Positions 15,018 through 22,618 of a DNA stretch of 24,414 nucleotides are shown here, one piece after another. Under the pieces are notes generated by a model. It saw only the letters and a list, made by a program, of their open reading frames with translations. It did not search any database and had not been told where the DNA came from. Where the stretch lies: IMG/VR virus record IMGVR_UViG_3300042475_001975, positions 1-24,414 of that record; one strand, given 5' to 3'. The DNA comes from a virus. The position numbers were made by a program, and so were the translations under genes. Position 1 is the stretch's first letter. Every line of letters begins with the position of its first letter.

Positions 15018-17535
15018 ATCCGCCCCTCTTATTTTGATTCATCTTTAGTTTTGATGCCATCATTTCAAAGCCTCTGATCGTGGCGTGTCTATTCCTATCC
15101 AAAGCGTGAATTATGTTCGAGTCTTTTAGATTGGCTGTTAGCCCATTCAATTCAGCCGACCTCCCAATGTCTGAGAATCCATTGAGCAAAGCCCTATCAA
15201 GTGCGGGCTTCACGTAATGCTGTGCAATGTACTTTTCACCGATCCCTTTGTTTACTGCGGCCAATAGGTCTGCGTGTTTACTAGATTGTTTGGCGTTTGT
15301 GATAAACTCACCACCCTCGGCCTCTATCACTACACCACCTTGCTTATGTTTTCTTCCAATGATTGCCCCCGTTTCCTTAACCACCGCTCCACCCGTTGCA
15401 AATTGAGGTAACGGTTGAGCCGCTATAACACCTATTTCCACCGCTCCCAATGCTGCCGATATACCAGCTAAAATATAACCAGCTGGCGGAGCTATTGTCA
15501 GTGCCGAAGATACGGCTAATGCTGTGTTGATTATTGACTGGAATATTGCAGCGTTTTTTTGGTCAATAGCTGCTTTTCGTTCTAAATCCCTTCTCTTCTT
15601 GTCGTATTGTTCACGTGATATTTGACCTTTTTCTAGCCGTTCATCAAGACTGGCCAATTCTGCCGCATGACCAGCAGCGATCGCTTCGCTTATACCATCT
15701 ACGATGTTGCCTACGGCTTGGGCATACTGCTGAAATTTTTTTAACTGACAGTCGAAGTCACACTCTTCCTCGTCTCCTGCTGGATGACCATCGATACTAC
15801 TAGCAGATGCGTTAGGGAATCCCAACGCTGGATCTATGGTATCGTCATTGAAATCCTTAACCTTAGTTGTTAGCTTATCAATCTCATCAGACGCATCCTT
15901 GTACCTCTGTGAAAATTCTGGAGAACTATTTAGAATGTCTTGCTGTTCTTTTAAAAGTGCATTAAGGCCGTTAAGTGTAGATGACAATGCGGTTACCACT
16001 GGAATCCCATCGGCCATTTCAGCACCCGTGAATACTTGCGCCCTCAGTTTGTTGGTCAACTCAAGTTGTTCACGTAGTTTCTTTTGCGCGTCCGTTTCCT
16101 TTCCAAGTAGTCGGGCAAGTTCTTCTTCAAGTTCAATGCGTTGCTTGACCAAGGGCATTATAGCTTCCCTTGCGATGCCCTCAGATTCTATTGATTCAGT
16201 CAAGTCATCTATCGCAGCTTTCAGAAAAAAGGGGTTGCGTATCTGACTGTTGGCCGCATCTTCACGCTCCTTGTCCAAAGCTGACATTGCAGACGCTATT
16301 TCCTTCAGGTCGAAAGCCTCACTACCAAAATCGGATTTCCGCGCATTCTTTCGTTGCTCAATCTGATTTCCAATAACCTTCAACAACTCAGCTTGCAGTA
16401 TTATGTTGTCTCGAAGTTCTTTTGAGTTTTTACCAAGTCCATCTTTGGTGGCCTTAGCAAGTATTTCAGATTGCTTTTCATAGGCTTCATTTAATTGCGG
16501 GATTGTCTTTTCCGCCATTTCATCTTGAATCCGCATAACCGCTGCCGCGTCCTGAGATATGAGTTGCAGTCCTTTTGCAAATTCAGTAAGCCCCGCTATC
16601 ACGAACCCACCGACTTTTGTTTTAAAGTTTTCCCAAACGACAGTAAGTTGTGCCAATTGGTCGGCTGCGGTGTCTGCCTCCGTTCCAACCCGCGCAAGTT
16701 CATCCGTTGCAATGTCACCGACAGCTTTAGCAACGTCACCAATGGTCGCGGCTGATTTGGCCGTATCGCCTAACTTATCCTTTAGTTCAACCGCGCTGAT
16801 ACCAAGGTTGTCAAGGATAGGGATGGACTTACGTCCGATACCAAGGATTATCGAGTCCACAAGGTAATCAACGCTTTCACCCGTTGCCCGTGCGCGTGTC
16901 TGAGCGAACTTGAATAGGGTAGCTAATTGGTCAAGTGGTATCTTGAAGTTATTGGCCTTGACCGCGTTCTGCATGAGAACCACGTCCGTGACCGTTCCCC
17001 TTGTCGCATCCCGAAGCCCCTGCAATAGTTCGGGCGAGCCGATACGCTTGAAAGCACGTTCAACACCTTCGGCTTTTGCCGCAAGCATTACAGCCTCCTT
17101 ACCGAACGCTATTATTTGTTGAACCCCGAACGCAACACCAAGCGCAACGCCAACGCTTTTGAAAGTGGAGACAAGAGTATTACCAACCGTGTTGGTTTCC
17201 TTTAGGCCAGCATTAGCCTTACCAATCGCAGCCGTGGTATCATTGATCGCCTTAGTGACCTGTTTGAACCCCTCCGTGCCTATTTTGGTATCGTCACGAA
17301 GCAACTCTTTTAGCCTTTGGAGTTTCAACTCCATCTCGGCCAACGTCTGAGGTTGCTTTCTTAACTCGGCATCTAGTCTTTTAGCACCGTCAGAACCCTT
17401 AACGAAAGAGTCTGACATTGCCTTTGCCGCGCGTTCTGCTTTGGCCGCAGCCTGATCGGATGTATCAGCTAACTTTCGGAGGCTTGCGATTGCCCCCTCC
17501 ACCTCCAGACGATACTTGCCTACTACTTCGCTCAT
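15010..17535 (-). CDS. Tape measure protein
   Basis: An 841-residue protein with the expected mix of long helical, alanine-rich and coiled-coil regions and hydrophobic segments. It sets tail length and is released during DNA ejection. Hydrophobic stretches lie around 115-155 (VGVALGVAFGVQQIIAFG) and 663-710 (INTALAVSSALTIAPPAGY). Charged helices with many Lys and Glu fill the middle. The C-terminal segment GGVVIEAEGGEFITN (from about 733) is a recurrent motif near the end of many tape measures. Using the usual ~0.15 nm per residue, the tail would be about 125 nm. The start, ATG 17535, lies inside the -1 frame extension of the tail chaperone, as is common where the chaperone is frameshifted. 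Confidence 0.92.
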   Translation of the reverse strand: MSEVVGKYRLEVEGAIASLRKLADTSDQAAAKAERAAKAMSDSFVKGSDGAKRLDAELRKQPQTLAEMELKLQRLKELLRDDTKIGTEGFKQVTKAINDTTAAIGKANAGLKETNTVGNTLVSTFKSVGVALGVAFGVQQIIAFGKEAVMLAAKAEGVERAFKRIGSPELLQGLRDATRGTVTDVVLMQNAVKANNFKIPLDQLATLFKFAQTRARATGESVDYLVDSIILGIGRKSIPILDNLGISAVELKDKLGDTAKSAATIGDVAKAVGDIATDELARVGTEADTAADQLAQLTVVWENFKTKVGGFVIAGLTEFAKGLQLISQDAAAVMRIQDEMAEKTIPQLNEAYEKQSEILAKATKDGLGKNSKELRDNIILQAELLKVIGNQIEQRKNARKSDFGSEAFDLKEIASAMSALDKEREDAANSQIRNPFFLKAAIDDLTESIESEGIAREAIMPLVKQRIELEEELARLLGKETDAQKKLREQLELTNKLRAQVFTGAEMADGIPVVTALSSTLNGLNALLKEQQDILNSSPEFSQRYKDASDEIDKLTTKVKDFNDDTIDPALGFPNASASSIDGHPAGDEEECDFDCQLKKFQQYAQAVGNIVDGISEAIAAGHAAELASLDERLEKGQISREQYDKKRRDLERKAAIDQKNAAIFQSIINTALAVSSALTIAPPAGYILAGISAALGAVEIGVIAAQPLPQFATGGAVVKETGAIIGRKHKQGGVVIEAEGGEFITNAKQSSKHADLLAAVNKGIGEKYIAQHYVKPALDRALLNGFSDIGRSAELNGLTANLKDSNIIHALDRNRHATIRGFEMMASKLKMNQNKRGGYA

Positions 17536-17818
17536 GGTTTCTTCGGGCTAATTCTGAATTGACAAAGGTAACTAATTCGATCATGAAATCTGCCCTTGAA
17601 AGACGATACGCGCGTGTTGCGCCTCCCATGTGGTTCTGCATAAAGAGAGACAGATTCAGCCCGTCTTTTCTGATTCGCTTGTACGTGTCATCAAACGACT
17701 GGAATCCAAGAGACTTGACAGGCTTCTTGCTGCCGCTTTTGAGGCGTAGAAACTGCTTGTCAACTGATCCCCAGAAATCCCGTACTGAGACAAGAGTTGT
17801 ATCAAGTGCGGACGCTCG
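17465..17818 (-). CDS. -1 frame extension of the tail assembly chaperone
   Basis: An open frame, one base behind the chaperone frame, that continues 117 codons past the T9 run to a TGA at 17465-17467. It has no start codon of its own near its beginning, and a stop lies in the same frame just 4 codons before the run. It can therefore be reached only by slipping in the run. It reads like real protein: VRDFWGSVDKQFLRLK, SFDDTYKRIRKDGLNLSL, FMQNHMGGATRAYRL, and a Gly-rich, basic end. It fills the 120 bases between the short chaperone stop and the tape measure start and overlaps the tape measure by 71 bases. The fused product would be about 266 residues. Confidence 0.75.
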   Translation of the reverse strand, partial: RASALDTTLVSVRDFWGSVDKQFLRLKSGSKKPVKSLGFQSFDDTYKRIRKDGLNLSLFMQNHMGGATRAYRLSRADFMIELVTFVNSELARRNHERSSRQVSSGGGGGNRKPPKVS

Positions 17819-18264
17819 AAAAAAAAAGTGCCGCGTTCAATCTCGCCAAGCAACCAATCGCATTTCTCTGAGTGTATGGCCTCGTTAAAGACGCTCTCAT
17901 CTTCGTCAGACCGCACGTAACTAACGGCAATGATGTTGACCAATACGTGGAGGTTGAATACCTTTTTCGGAAGTTCACGAAGCGATTGAATGATAGCACC
18001 TGCAACGTCAAGTTTGTTGTTTGCCCATGCGTCAAGTACAGCACTTAAAGCGTCATCCATTTGCTTGCCCGTTAGTCCACTTGCTAGAAATTGCATTTGG
18101 GTCTGTTGGGCTGCAAGGCGTGAAACAGGAAAATCCGAAGCGTCTCGGAATGTTGACCACCAACGCCCCATATCATCCTTAAACTGCGCCTGTAATTTTG
18201 CCTTTGATTGCTTGGCAAGTATGCGCTTATGTTGGCGCAGTATATAGTCCTCAAATAGTTTCAT
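17656..18264 (-). CDS. Tail assembly chaperone, short form (gpG-like)
   Basis: A 202-residue zero-frame product immediately before the tape measure, where lambda-type phages encode tail chaperones that coat the tape measure during assembly. It is mostly helical (GRWWSTFRDASDFPV near 33-47, LHVLVNIIAVSYV near 105-117). A run of three Phe codons (147-149) is encoded in a T9 run. After this run the zero frame gives a Ser-rich tail (ASKAAARSLSSLLDSSRL), while the -1 frame gives a second protein-like domain. In lambda, the short and frameshifted forms (gpG and gpGT) are both needed. No sequence motif identifies the family; the role is inferred from position and the frameshift. Confidence 0.7.
   Translation of the reverse strand: MKLFEDYILRQHKRILAKQSKAKLQAQFKDDMGRWWSTFRDASDFPVSRLAAQQTQMQFLASGLTGKQMDDALSAVLDAWANNKLDVAGAIIQSLRELPKKVFNLHVLVNIIAVSYVRSDEDESVFNEAIHSEKCDWLLGEIERGTFFFERPHLIQLLSQYGISGDQLTSSFYASKAAARSLSSLLDSSRLMTRTSESEKTG
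17818..17827 (-). promoter_or_regulatory. Slippery site for -1 ribosomal frameshift
   Basis: On the minus strand the zero frame reads ACT TTT TTT TTC GAG. This holds two overlapping heptamers of the X XXY YYZ type (T TTT TTT and T TTT TTC). Slipping back one base leads into the frame beginning CGA GCG TCC. The upstream stop in the -1 frame (TGA) lies four codons before the run, as expected if only shifted ribosomes enter. I saw no strong downstream hairpin by eye. Confidence 0.7.
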
Positions 18265-18464
18265 GTAACCTTTTTCAACGTGTCAAGTTCGTCTGTCAAT
18301 TCAACTTCATAAACGTCAATGTAAGTGCCATTGCAAGCAACCGTGTATGTGATAGTGCCACCGACAAAGAAACGGACGGCAGTTATCTGACATGGTATCT
18401 GTTCACGGTCTGTTTTGATGTAAACCTCTGAACCGAAGTCAAAGGCGTGTGTCAGTTTACCCAT
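18261..18464 (-). CDS. Small beta-rich protein of unknown function
   Basis: A 67-residue protein (MGKLTHAFDFGSEVYIKTD, then ITAVRFFVGGTITYTVACNG and a VYEVELTDEL end). The alternating pattern of strands with a VxFFxGGTITY core suggests a small SH3-like barrel. It overlaps the tail chaperone gene as ATGA and lies among tail assembly genes. A family of similar small barrels occurs in Bacteroidota phages as far as I recall, without assigned function. A structural or assembly-accessory role is possible. Confidence 0.6.
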   Translation of the reverse strand: MGKLTHAFDFGSEVYIKTDREQIPCQITAVRFFVGGTITYTVACNGTYIDVYEVELTDELDTLKKVT

Positions 18465-18739
18465 TTATTGATAAGGGTGTTGAATAGTGCAACGATTAAC
18501 AATGTCGGCAGCCACCAAGTCAATGAACCACCTAGAATGAAATGCCAGAACGTGCCGTGAACCGAAGCCATACAGGTCGGGCAATACCACAATGGTTTGT
18601 AAATTATCCGCTTCCACTTGTGCCATTGATGGTAATTCAATGAAGGGTCGCCATGAAACTCAAAATACAACTGATTGGCTACAACATGAAAGCCCATCGT
18701 GACAATGGAAATGAATAATGCCTGTGGTATCAACTGCAT
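18452..18739 (-). CDS. Membrane protein with a CPTC motif
   Basis: A 95-residue protein with two likely membrane helices (about 4-22 and 72-90). Between them is a basic stretch (HKWKRIIYKPL) followed by WYCPTCMASVHGTFWH (51-66). The Cys-Pro-Thr-Cys pair could be redox-active or metal-binding. Holins are often of this size with two helices, but the long polar middle and its place inside the morphogenesis cluster argue against calling it one. It overlaps its neighbours by 10 and 13 bases. Function unknown; the CPxC plus SxxGxxWH pattern may define a family. Confidence 0.6.
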   Translation of the reverse strand: MQLIPQALFISIVTMGFHVVANQLYFEFHGDPSLNYHQWHKWKRIIYKPLWYCPTCMASVHGTFWHFILGGSLTWWLPTLLIVALFNTLINKWVN

Positions 18740-19080
18740 ACGGTCAATGTCTCAGATGTTCCCGTTACCACTAATCCGTCCTTGTCCTTCCTGAATACGA
18801 ACCTAACGGAAACACACGTCCGAATCGTGCCGCCAAGTGTCCAAGTGGCACTCGCAGTAACCGTGTATCCAACGCCTCCAATGAATGAAGGTAGGTTTGC
18901 TGATGTGATACTGAGCGACCCGCCCGCTGCCGTTCCTGTGGCAATATGCTCCGAACCGTCTGCCGTGTTCTTGAAAGTAAGCGTCACCGCCCCGTTAGCG
19001 AACTGCCCGAAGTTCACCGAAGCGAAACAGGCGTTCATGTCTTCTGTCGGGGTGCAGCCCGTGCAATTGTAGCAACTCAT
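18730..19080 (-). CDS. Small Cys-rich structural-type protein
   Basis: A 116-residue protein starting as an ATGA overlap on the small terminase gene. The N-terminus holds five cysteines in the first 18 residues (MSCYNCTGCTPTEDMNAC). The rest is beta-rich, with Thr, Ser and Gly (SFIGGVGYTVTASATWTL), and ends in CS. Its layout parallels the 187-residue protein at 22619-23182, with a Cys cluster ahead of a beta-rich body. It may be a minor virion or tail-joining protein. No family is recognised. Confidence 0.55.
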   Translation of the reverse strand: MSCYNCTGCTPTEDMNACFASVNFGQFANGAVTLTFKNTADGSEHIATGTAAGGSLSITSANLPSFIGGVGYTVTASATWTLGGTIRTCVSVRFVFRKDKDGLVVTGTSETLTVCS

Positions 19081-19526
19081 TTGTCCATTCGTTTTATTAC
19101 AACCTCCAATTGGTTTGAAGTAACCTTTTGGTCTATTTCCTGTTTGTCGGTCAGCCCATTAAGACGTGCCGTAAGGTTCGGATTGTACAGTCCAAGCATA
19201 CCTCCCTGCACCTGTTCTGACTTCACGCATTCCCTTATACGTGTAGTGACCCCTAAAAATTCATCGTAAGCCTTACCCGTATTTTCAAAGTATTGTCTTG
19301 CCCCGTCACCCAATCCTTTATAGAAAATGAACAGATTGAACGCCTCCAAAGTAAGCGGTGGTTGAAGCGGTATCGGAACAACTTCACCCGTTCTGCCGCT
19401 TAGTTCATACTTGATACGCGGGTTCTTCTTATTGTGTTCAACGTATTCTTCAAACACCTGCCAAAGTTCTTCGGGGTCTTTGAATATCCGTGGCCTACCT
19501 ACCTTATTTGCTTTCTCTTTATCCAT
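19077..19526 (-). CDS. terS: Small terminase subunit-like DNA-packaging protein
   Basis: A 149-residue protein, if started at ATG 19526; a TTG 12 codons upstream is also open. It begins with KEKANKVGRPRIFKDPEEL, a basic GRPRxF segment typical of small terminase DNA-binding starts. TGEVVPIPLQPPLTLEAFN (about 46-64) and then IRECVKSEQVQGGMLGLY and LNGLTDKQE near the C-terminus follow. This pattern is common in small packaging proteins of the P22 gp3 kind. It would recognise the packaging site and load the large subunit. It overlaps the 3' end of the large subunit gene, so it follows terL instead of preceding it, which is an uncommon order. Confidence 0.8.
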   Translation of the reverse strand: MDKEKANKVGRPRIFKDPEELWQVFEEYVEHNKKNPRIKYELSGRTGEVVPIPLQPPLTLEAFNLFIFYKGLGDGARQYFENTGKAYDEFLGVTTRIRECVKSEQVQGGMLGLYNPNLTARLNGLTDKQEIDQKVTSNQLEVVIKRMDK

Positions 19527-20788
19527 TCCTGAATGACCTTGATGTTGACCATATACCTCCAAGCGTCCAAGTGGTCGGCACGTTGCCCGATGTTCTTTCT
19601 GTCGGCCTTAATAATACCTTCGTTGGCATCTACTTCGACCGTTCTTAGGTCACGATCCAAATTTAGGCATTTATCTGACACGGTGAAGTCCTCTATGTTT
19701 GCTAAAAGAAAATTACAATCCGTTCGGCTATTTGAGTGTCGCGGGTTCGGCCTTACTTCGAGTTGGCCATCTCTTAATCTAAGTAGCCGTTGTATGGTTT
19801 TGAAGTTTGATGCGTTGTCGGGTGACTGCATTGACCTTGCCGTTCCTGAGAAGTCACCCGTTACGTGCATATTATGCGACAAGTGGCCGTATTTGGCCTT
19901 TATCTGTCGTGCCGCTTCGTCAAGTGACCCGCCTTGAATTGAAAGTTCGTCAAAGATGTGGAAATGGAATCCGTTACGATCTTCCCAAACGTGGCCGAAT
20001 ATGACCGCGAACGGGTCAAGGTTAAAGTCGAACGAAATGTAAAGCGTCCGATGTGGTTGAAGCGATGTGAACCCGCGATGTTTAATGTGGTCGTATTGGG
20101 TCGCAAATGGTCGGATGACCTGATGAATACCCCATTGCCCATCAACCTCCACCGCGTAACGTTCGGGATTCGATGCTGCCAACTGTTCACGAGAAATGAT
20201 GTATTGAACATCAAGGTTCTCGATGTTGACGCGGTACGTTGAATGAAGGTAGAAGGTGTCCTCGCGCTGTGGCTCATGGAATCTCTTGCGTATCCAATGG
20301 TCAGGCGGAATAGACGTGTTGTACGTCATGCGAATCTGACATTTGGCGTTCTTCTTTCTGACCGAACCGTCTATCTTATCAAAGTCACTTTCGCTTATTT
20401 CCTCGGCCTCCTCTATCCAAACCTTTGTAGGGTTAACAATAGATTTGAAACGCGCTGTGTCCTTTTTACTTGACTGTTTAAGACCGCGTGAAATAATGGA
20501 ATTGCCTGTTGACGGACAATGGAACTCCATACGGGTTTCATTCACCTCGATACGTTCACTAAGACCAGAAGCCTCAATTACGGCCTTTATCTCAGCGAAT
20601 TGCGAATGTCGAATAGTGTCTGAAACCTCCCTGACCATAACGCCACGGAAGTATTCAGGTGAAACAATGTCAAGTACGAAACCTATTGCCTCTTGGCGTG
20701 ACTTTCCGCTACCGCGACCACCGAAACTGTGAACATAACGGTGTGGTGCTTTCAGACAATCCCAAAAGTGTTCATTGACCGTTATCAT
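19499..20788 (-). CDS. terL: Terminase large subunit
   Basis: A 429-residue ATP-driven packaging motor with nuclease. Walker A is GGRGSGKS (23-30), Walker B VWIEEAEE (123-130) with the catalytic Glu, and the coupling segment MTYNTS lies at 154-159. The C-terminal nuclease has acidic residues in SFDFNLDP (Asp254), VTGDFSG (Asp312) and ADHLDAW (Asp406), consistent with an RNase H-like metal site. Length and order match the Terminase_3 or PBSX XtmB type. The start, ATG 20788, overlaps gmd by 17 bases. It is preceded by sugar genes and followed, not preceded, by the small subunit gene. Complete, with no missing motif. Confidence 0.95.
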   Translation of the reverse strand: MITVNEHFWDCLKAPHRYVHSFGGRGSGKSRQEAIGFVLDIVSPEYFRGVMVREVSDTIRHSQFAEIKAVIEASGLSERIEVNETRMEFHCPSTGNSIISRGLKQSSKKDTARFKSIVNPTKVWIEEAEEISESDFDKIDGSVRKKNAKCQIRMTYNTSIPPDHWIRKRFHEPQREDTFYLHSTYRVNIENLDVQYIISREQLAASNPERYAVEVDGQWGIHQVIRPFATQYDHIKHRGFTSLQPHRTLYISFDFNLDPFAVIFGHVWEDRNGFHFHIFDELSIQGGSLDEAARQIKAKYGHLSHNMHVTGDFSGTARSMQSPDNASNFKTIQRLLRLRDGQLEVRPNPRHSNSRTDCNFLLANIEDFTVSDKCLNLDRDLRTVEVDANEGIIKADRKNIGQRADHLDAWRYMVNIKVIQEWIKRKQIR

Positions 20789-21746
20789 TAATCCAGTACC
20801 CGATCATGTCATCAATAAGAGAATCAAAGGAATGTTCGGGTTTCCATCCTGTGGCATCTTTGAACCTTGAAGCGTCACCGCGTAGGTAGTGAAGTTCTTC
20901 GGGTCTTAGGTACTTTTCAGATGTTCGGACGTGCTTAATTGGGTCTAATCCAAGTTTATTGAAAACAACATCTACGAGTGTTTGAACCGAGTGAGTGATT
21001 CCAGTTGCTATCACGTAATCGACAGCTTCTGGCAATTGAAGTAGTGCGTAATGCGCCCGAACTGAATCTTTAGCGTGTGACCAATCCCTGAATGAATTAA
21101 GGTTGCCCAATGTAAGATATTGCGATTTGCCGAGGTGAATGTTGACGGCCTCTTTCACCACCTTGTTCGTTACGAAGTTGATTCCGCGTCTTGGGCTTTC
21201 CGAATTGAACATGATACCTGAATAGACTTTCAGGCCGTAAGCGTTGCGATAGTTGGCGCAAAGGGTATGAGCGTACAGCTTGGAACACCCATAAGGCGAA
21301 ACGGGATTCATTGGCGTTGTCTCGCGCTGATAACCGTCTGGGTCAACGTTGTTTCCGAACATTTCAGAGGTCGAACTATTGTAGATGCGCGTATGTGGCG
21401 AGAACTTGCGAACCGCCTCCAATATCGAAAGCGTACCACCTCCGTTCGTGTCAAGAGTGTACTGAGGGAGTTCGTATGAAATCTGAACGTGCGATTGTGC
21501 CGCGTAGTGGAATAGCAGGTCGGGTTGAACCTCGGATATTACACCCTGAATACTGTTAGGGTCTGTCAGGTCTGCGTAGTGAAGTTTAATTGATCCGTCA
21601 ACGTGTAACCCTTCAATCCGCGTGGTCTGAGATTCGGGTACTGAGTTTCTGCGAATCGTTCCGTGAACTTCGTAGCCCTTCTCAATGAGTAGTTCGGCCA
21701 TATATGAGGCAATTTGGCCGTTTGCCCCCGTTATCAATGCCTTCAT
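20772..21746 (-). CDS. gmd: GDP-mannose 4,6-dehydratase
   Basis: A 324-residue enzyme that removes water from GDP-mannose to give GDP-4-keto-6-deoxy-mannose, the first step to GDP-L-fucose. The N-terminal motif TGANGQIAS (7-14) binds NADP; the usual third Gly is Ala here. GTIRRNS (29-35) is the family's cofactor loop. SSTSEMFG carries Thr126 and Glu128, and YGCSK carries Tyr152 and Lys156, matching the catalytic Thr, Glu and Tyr-x-x-x-Lys. NSESPRRG (181-188) and GNLNSFRDWSHAKD are recognisable but altered from the common NHESPRRG and GNLDAKRDW. It is coupled by ATGA to a glycosyltransferase and overlaps terL. Related GDP-sugar dehydratases exist, but the motifs favour gmd. Confidence 0.92.
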   Translation of the reverse strand: MKALITGANGQIASYMAELLIEKGYEVHGTIRRNSVPESQTTRIEGLHVDGSIKLHYADLTDPNSIQGVISEVQPDLLFHYAAQSHVQISYELPQYTLDTNGGGTLSILEAVRKFSPHTRIYNSSTSEMFGNNVDPDGYQRETTPMNPVSPYGCSKLYAHTLCANYRNAYGLKVYSGIMFNSESPRRGINFVTNKVVKEAVNIHLGKSQYLTLGNLNSFRDWSHAKDSVRAHYALLQLPEAVDYVIATGITHSVQTLVDVVFNKLGLDPIKHVRTSEKYLRPEELHYLRGDASRFKDATGWKPEHSFDSLIDDMIGYWINDNGQ

Positions 21747-22609
21747 TTCGCGTTCAGGTGTTTGTCCTTCATTAGTTCAGATTGAAGGTATAGGTAAGGT
21801 GCTTTCATTTCACGAACAATAGCATCGTAAAGCCTCAACCATTTCTTCTGGGTGGTCGTTCCATCGCGTCCTGTGCCGTAAATTGAAAGGAACGAGTAAT
21901 GCTCACGTGCTTCATCTTCTGTAATGGTAACGTGTGGCGTTCCGAACAGTAGCGGCCTTATTTCGTCAGGATGGTCGGGTATCAATCCCATCTTTGCAAA
22001 TACACCTTGATATACAAGTTCATCAGGTAGCGTACCACCCCAAGCCTGAGACAGAACATGGCGAGGTATTCCGACCGACATAAAGTGGTCTATGTAATCT
22101 TGCATAATGTCGCACGTCTGTGATGCCTCAAAGTACATCCAACTGGATTGAATACCGCAAACGGTCGCTGATTCGTCAAGCCCGAACGTTTTCCAAATGT
22201 TCTCGTTCGTTGCCCAAAGTGAATACCCTATTGCATCATTCCGTCCACCACGCCCGAGAACGTCAGTTGATACGACAAGCCCGTTCATGCTTTCAAACAT
22301 CGGCAACGGGTCATTCATACATATCGCGTCAACGTCCAGATACATGAACCTGTCGAAGTACTTTCGGCCAAGTTTGTAAACTATGGTCTTGACCTTCGCG
22401 GGGTCAACACCTCCACGTTCGTCTGTAAACTGATCCCGTGTCAAATGGTCAACGTGGTCAAACACGGATGGGTCTTGGATGTGATGCGCGATACCTCCGT
22501 CAACCCATAATGATATTCGTGCGTTCGGATTAAGTCGCTTAATTGAAAAAGCGAGGTTATACGCCATTAACGCATAACCCCGCTTCCCGAATGCACAAAG
22601 TAGGAACAA
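21743..22609 (-). CDS. Glycosyltransferase, GT-A fold
   Basis: A 288-residue protein with an N-terminal strand FLLCAFGKRG and helix MAYNLAFSIKRL, then RISLWVDGG, and a metal-binding site YLDVDAICMND (90-100; DVD at 92-94). This resembles GT8-like or related GT-A enzymes. The only start that keeps the first strand is TTG at 22609; the nearest ATG, at 22567, would remove it. The gene follows the stop of the 187-residue gene by 9 bases, in the same frame. It is coupled to gmd by ATGA, so it may use a product of the GDP-mannose to GDP-fucose route. No transmembrane segment is seen. The acceptor is unknown. Confidence 0.75.
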   Translation of the reverse strand: MFLLCAFGKRGYALMAYNLAFSIKRLNPNARISLWVDGGIAHHIQDPSVFDHVDHLTRDQFTDERGGVDPAKVKTIVYKLGRKYFDRFMYLDVDAICMNDPLPMFESMNGLVVSTDVLGRGGRNDAIGYSLWATNENIWKTFGLDESATVCGIQSSWMYFEASQTCDIMQDYIDHFMSVGIPRHVLSQAWGGTLPDELVYQGVFAKMGLIPDHPDEIRPLLFGTPHVTITEDEAREHYSFLSIYGTGRDGTTTQKKWLRLYDAIVREMKAPYLYLQSELMKDKHLNAK

Positions 22610-22618
22610 ACAGTCTTT

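Noticed and set aside
17418-17888. Open frame of 156 codons on the plus strand over the tail chaperone and tape measure junction
   Set aside because: It runs opposite to every other gene and covers the frameshift region; its content is Arg/Ser-rich like an antisense shadow. The minus-strand -1 frame explains the open stretch better.
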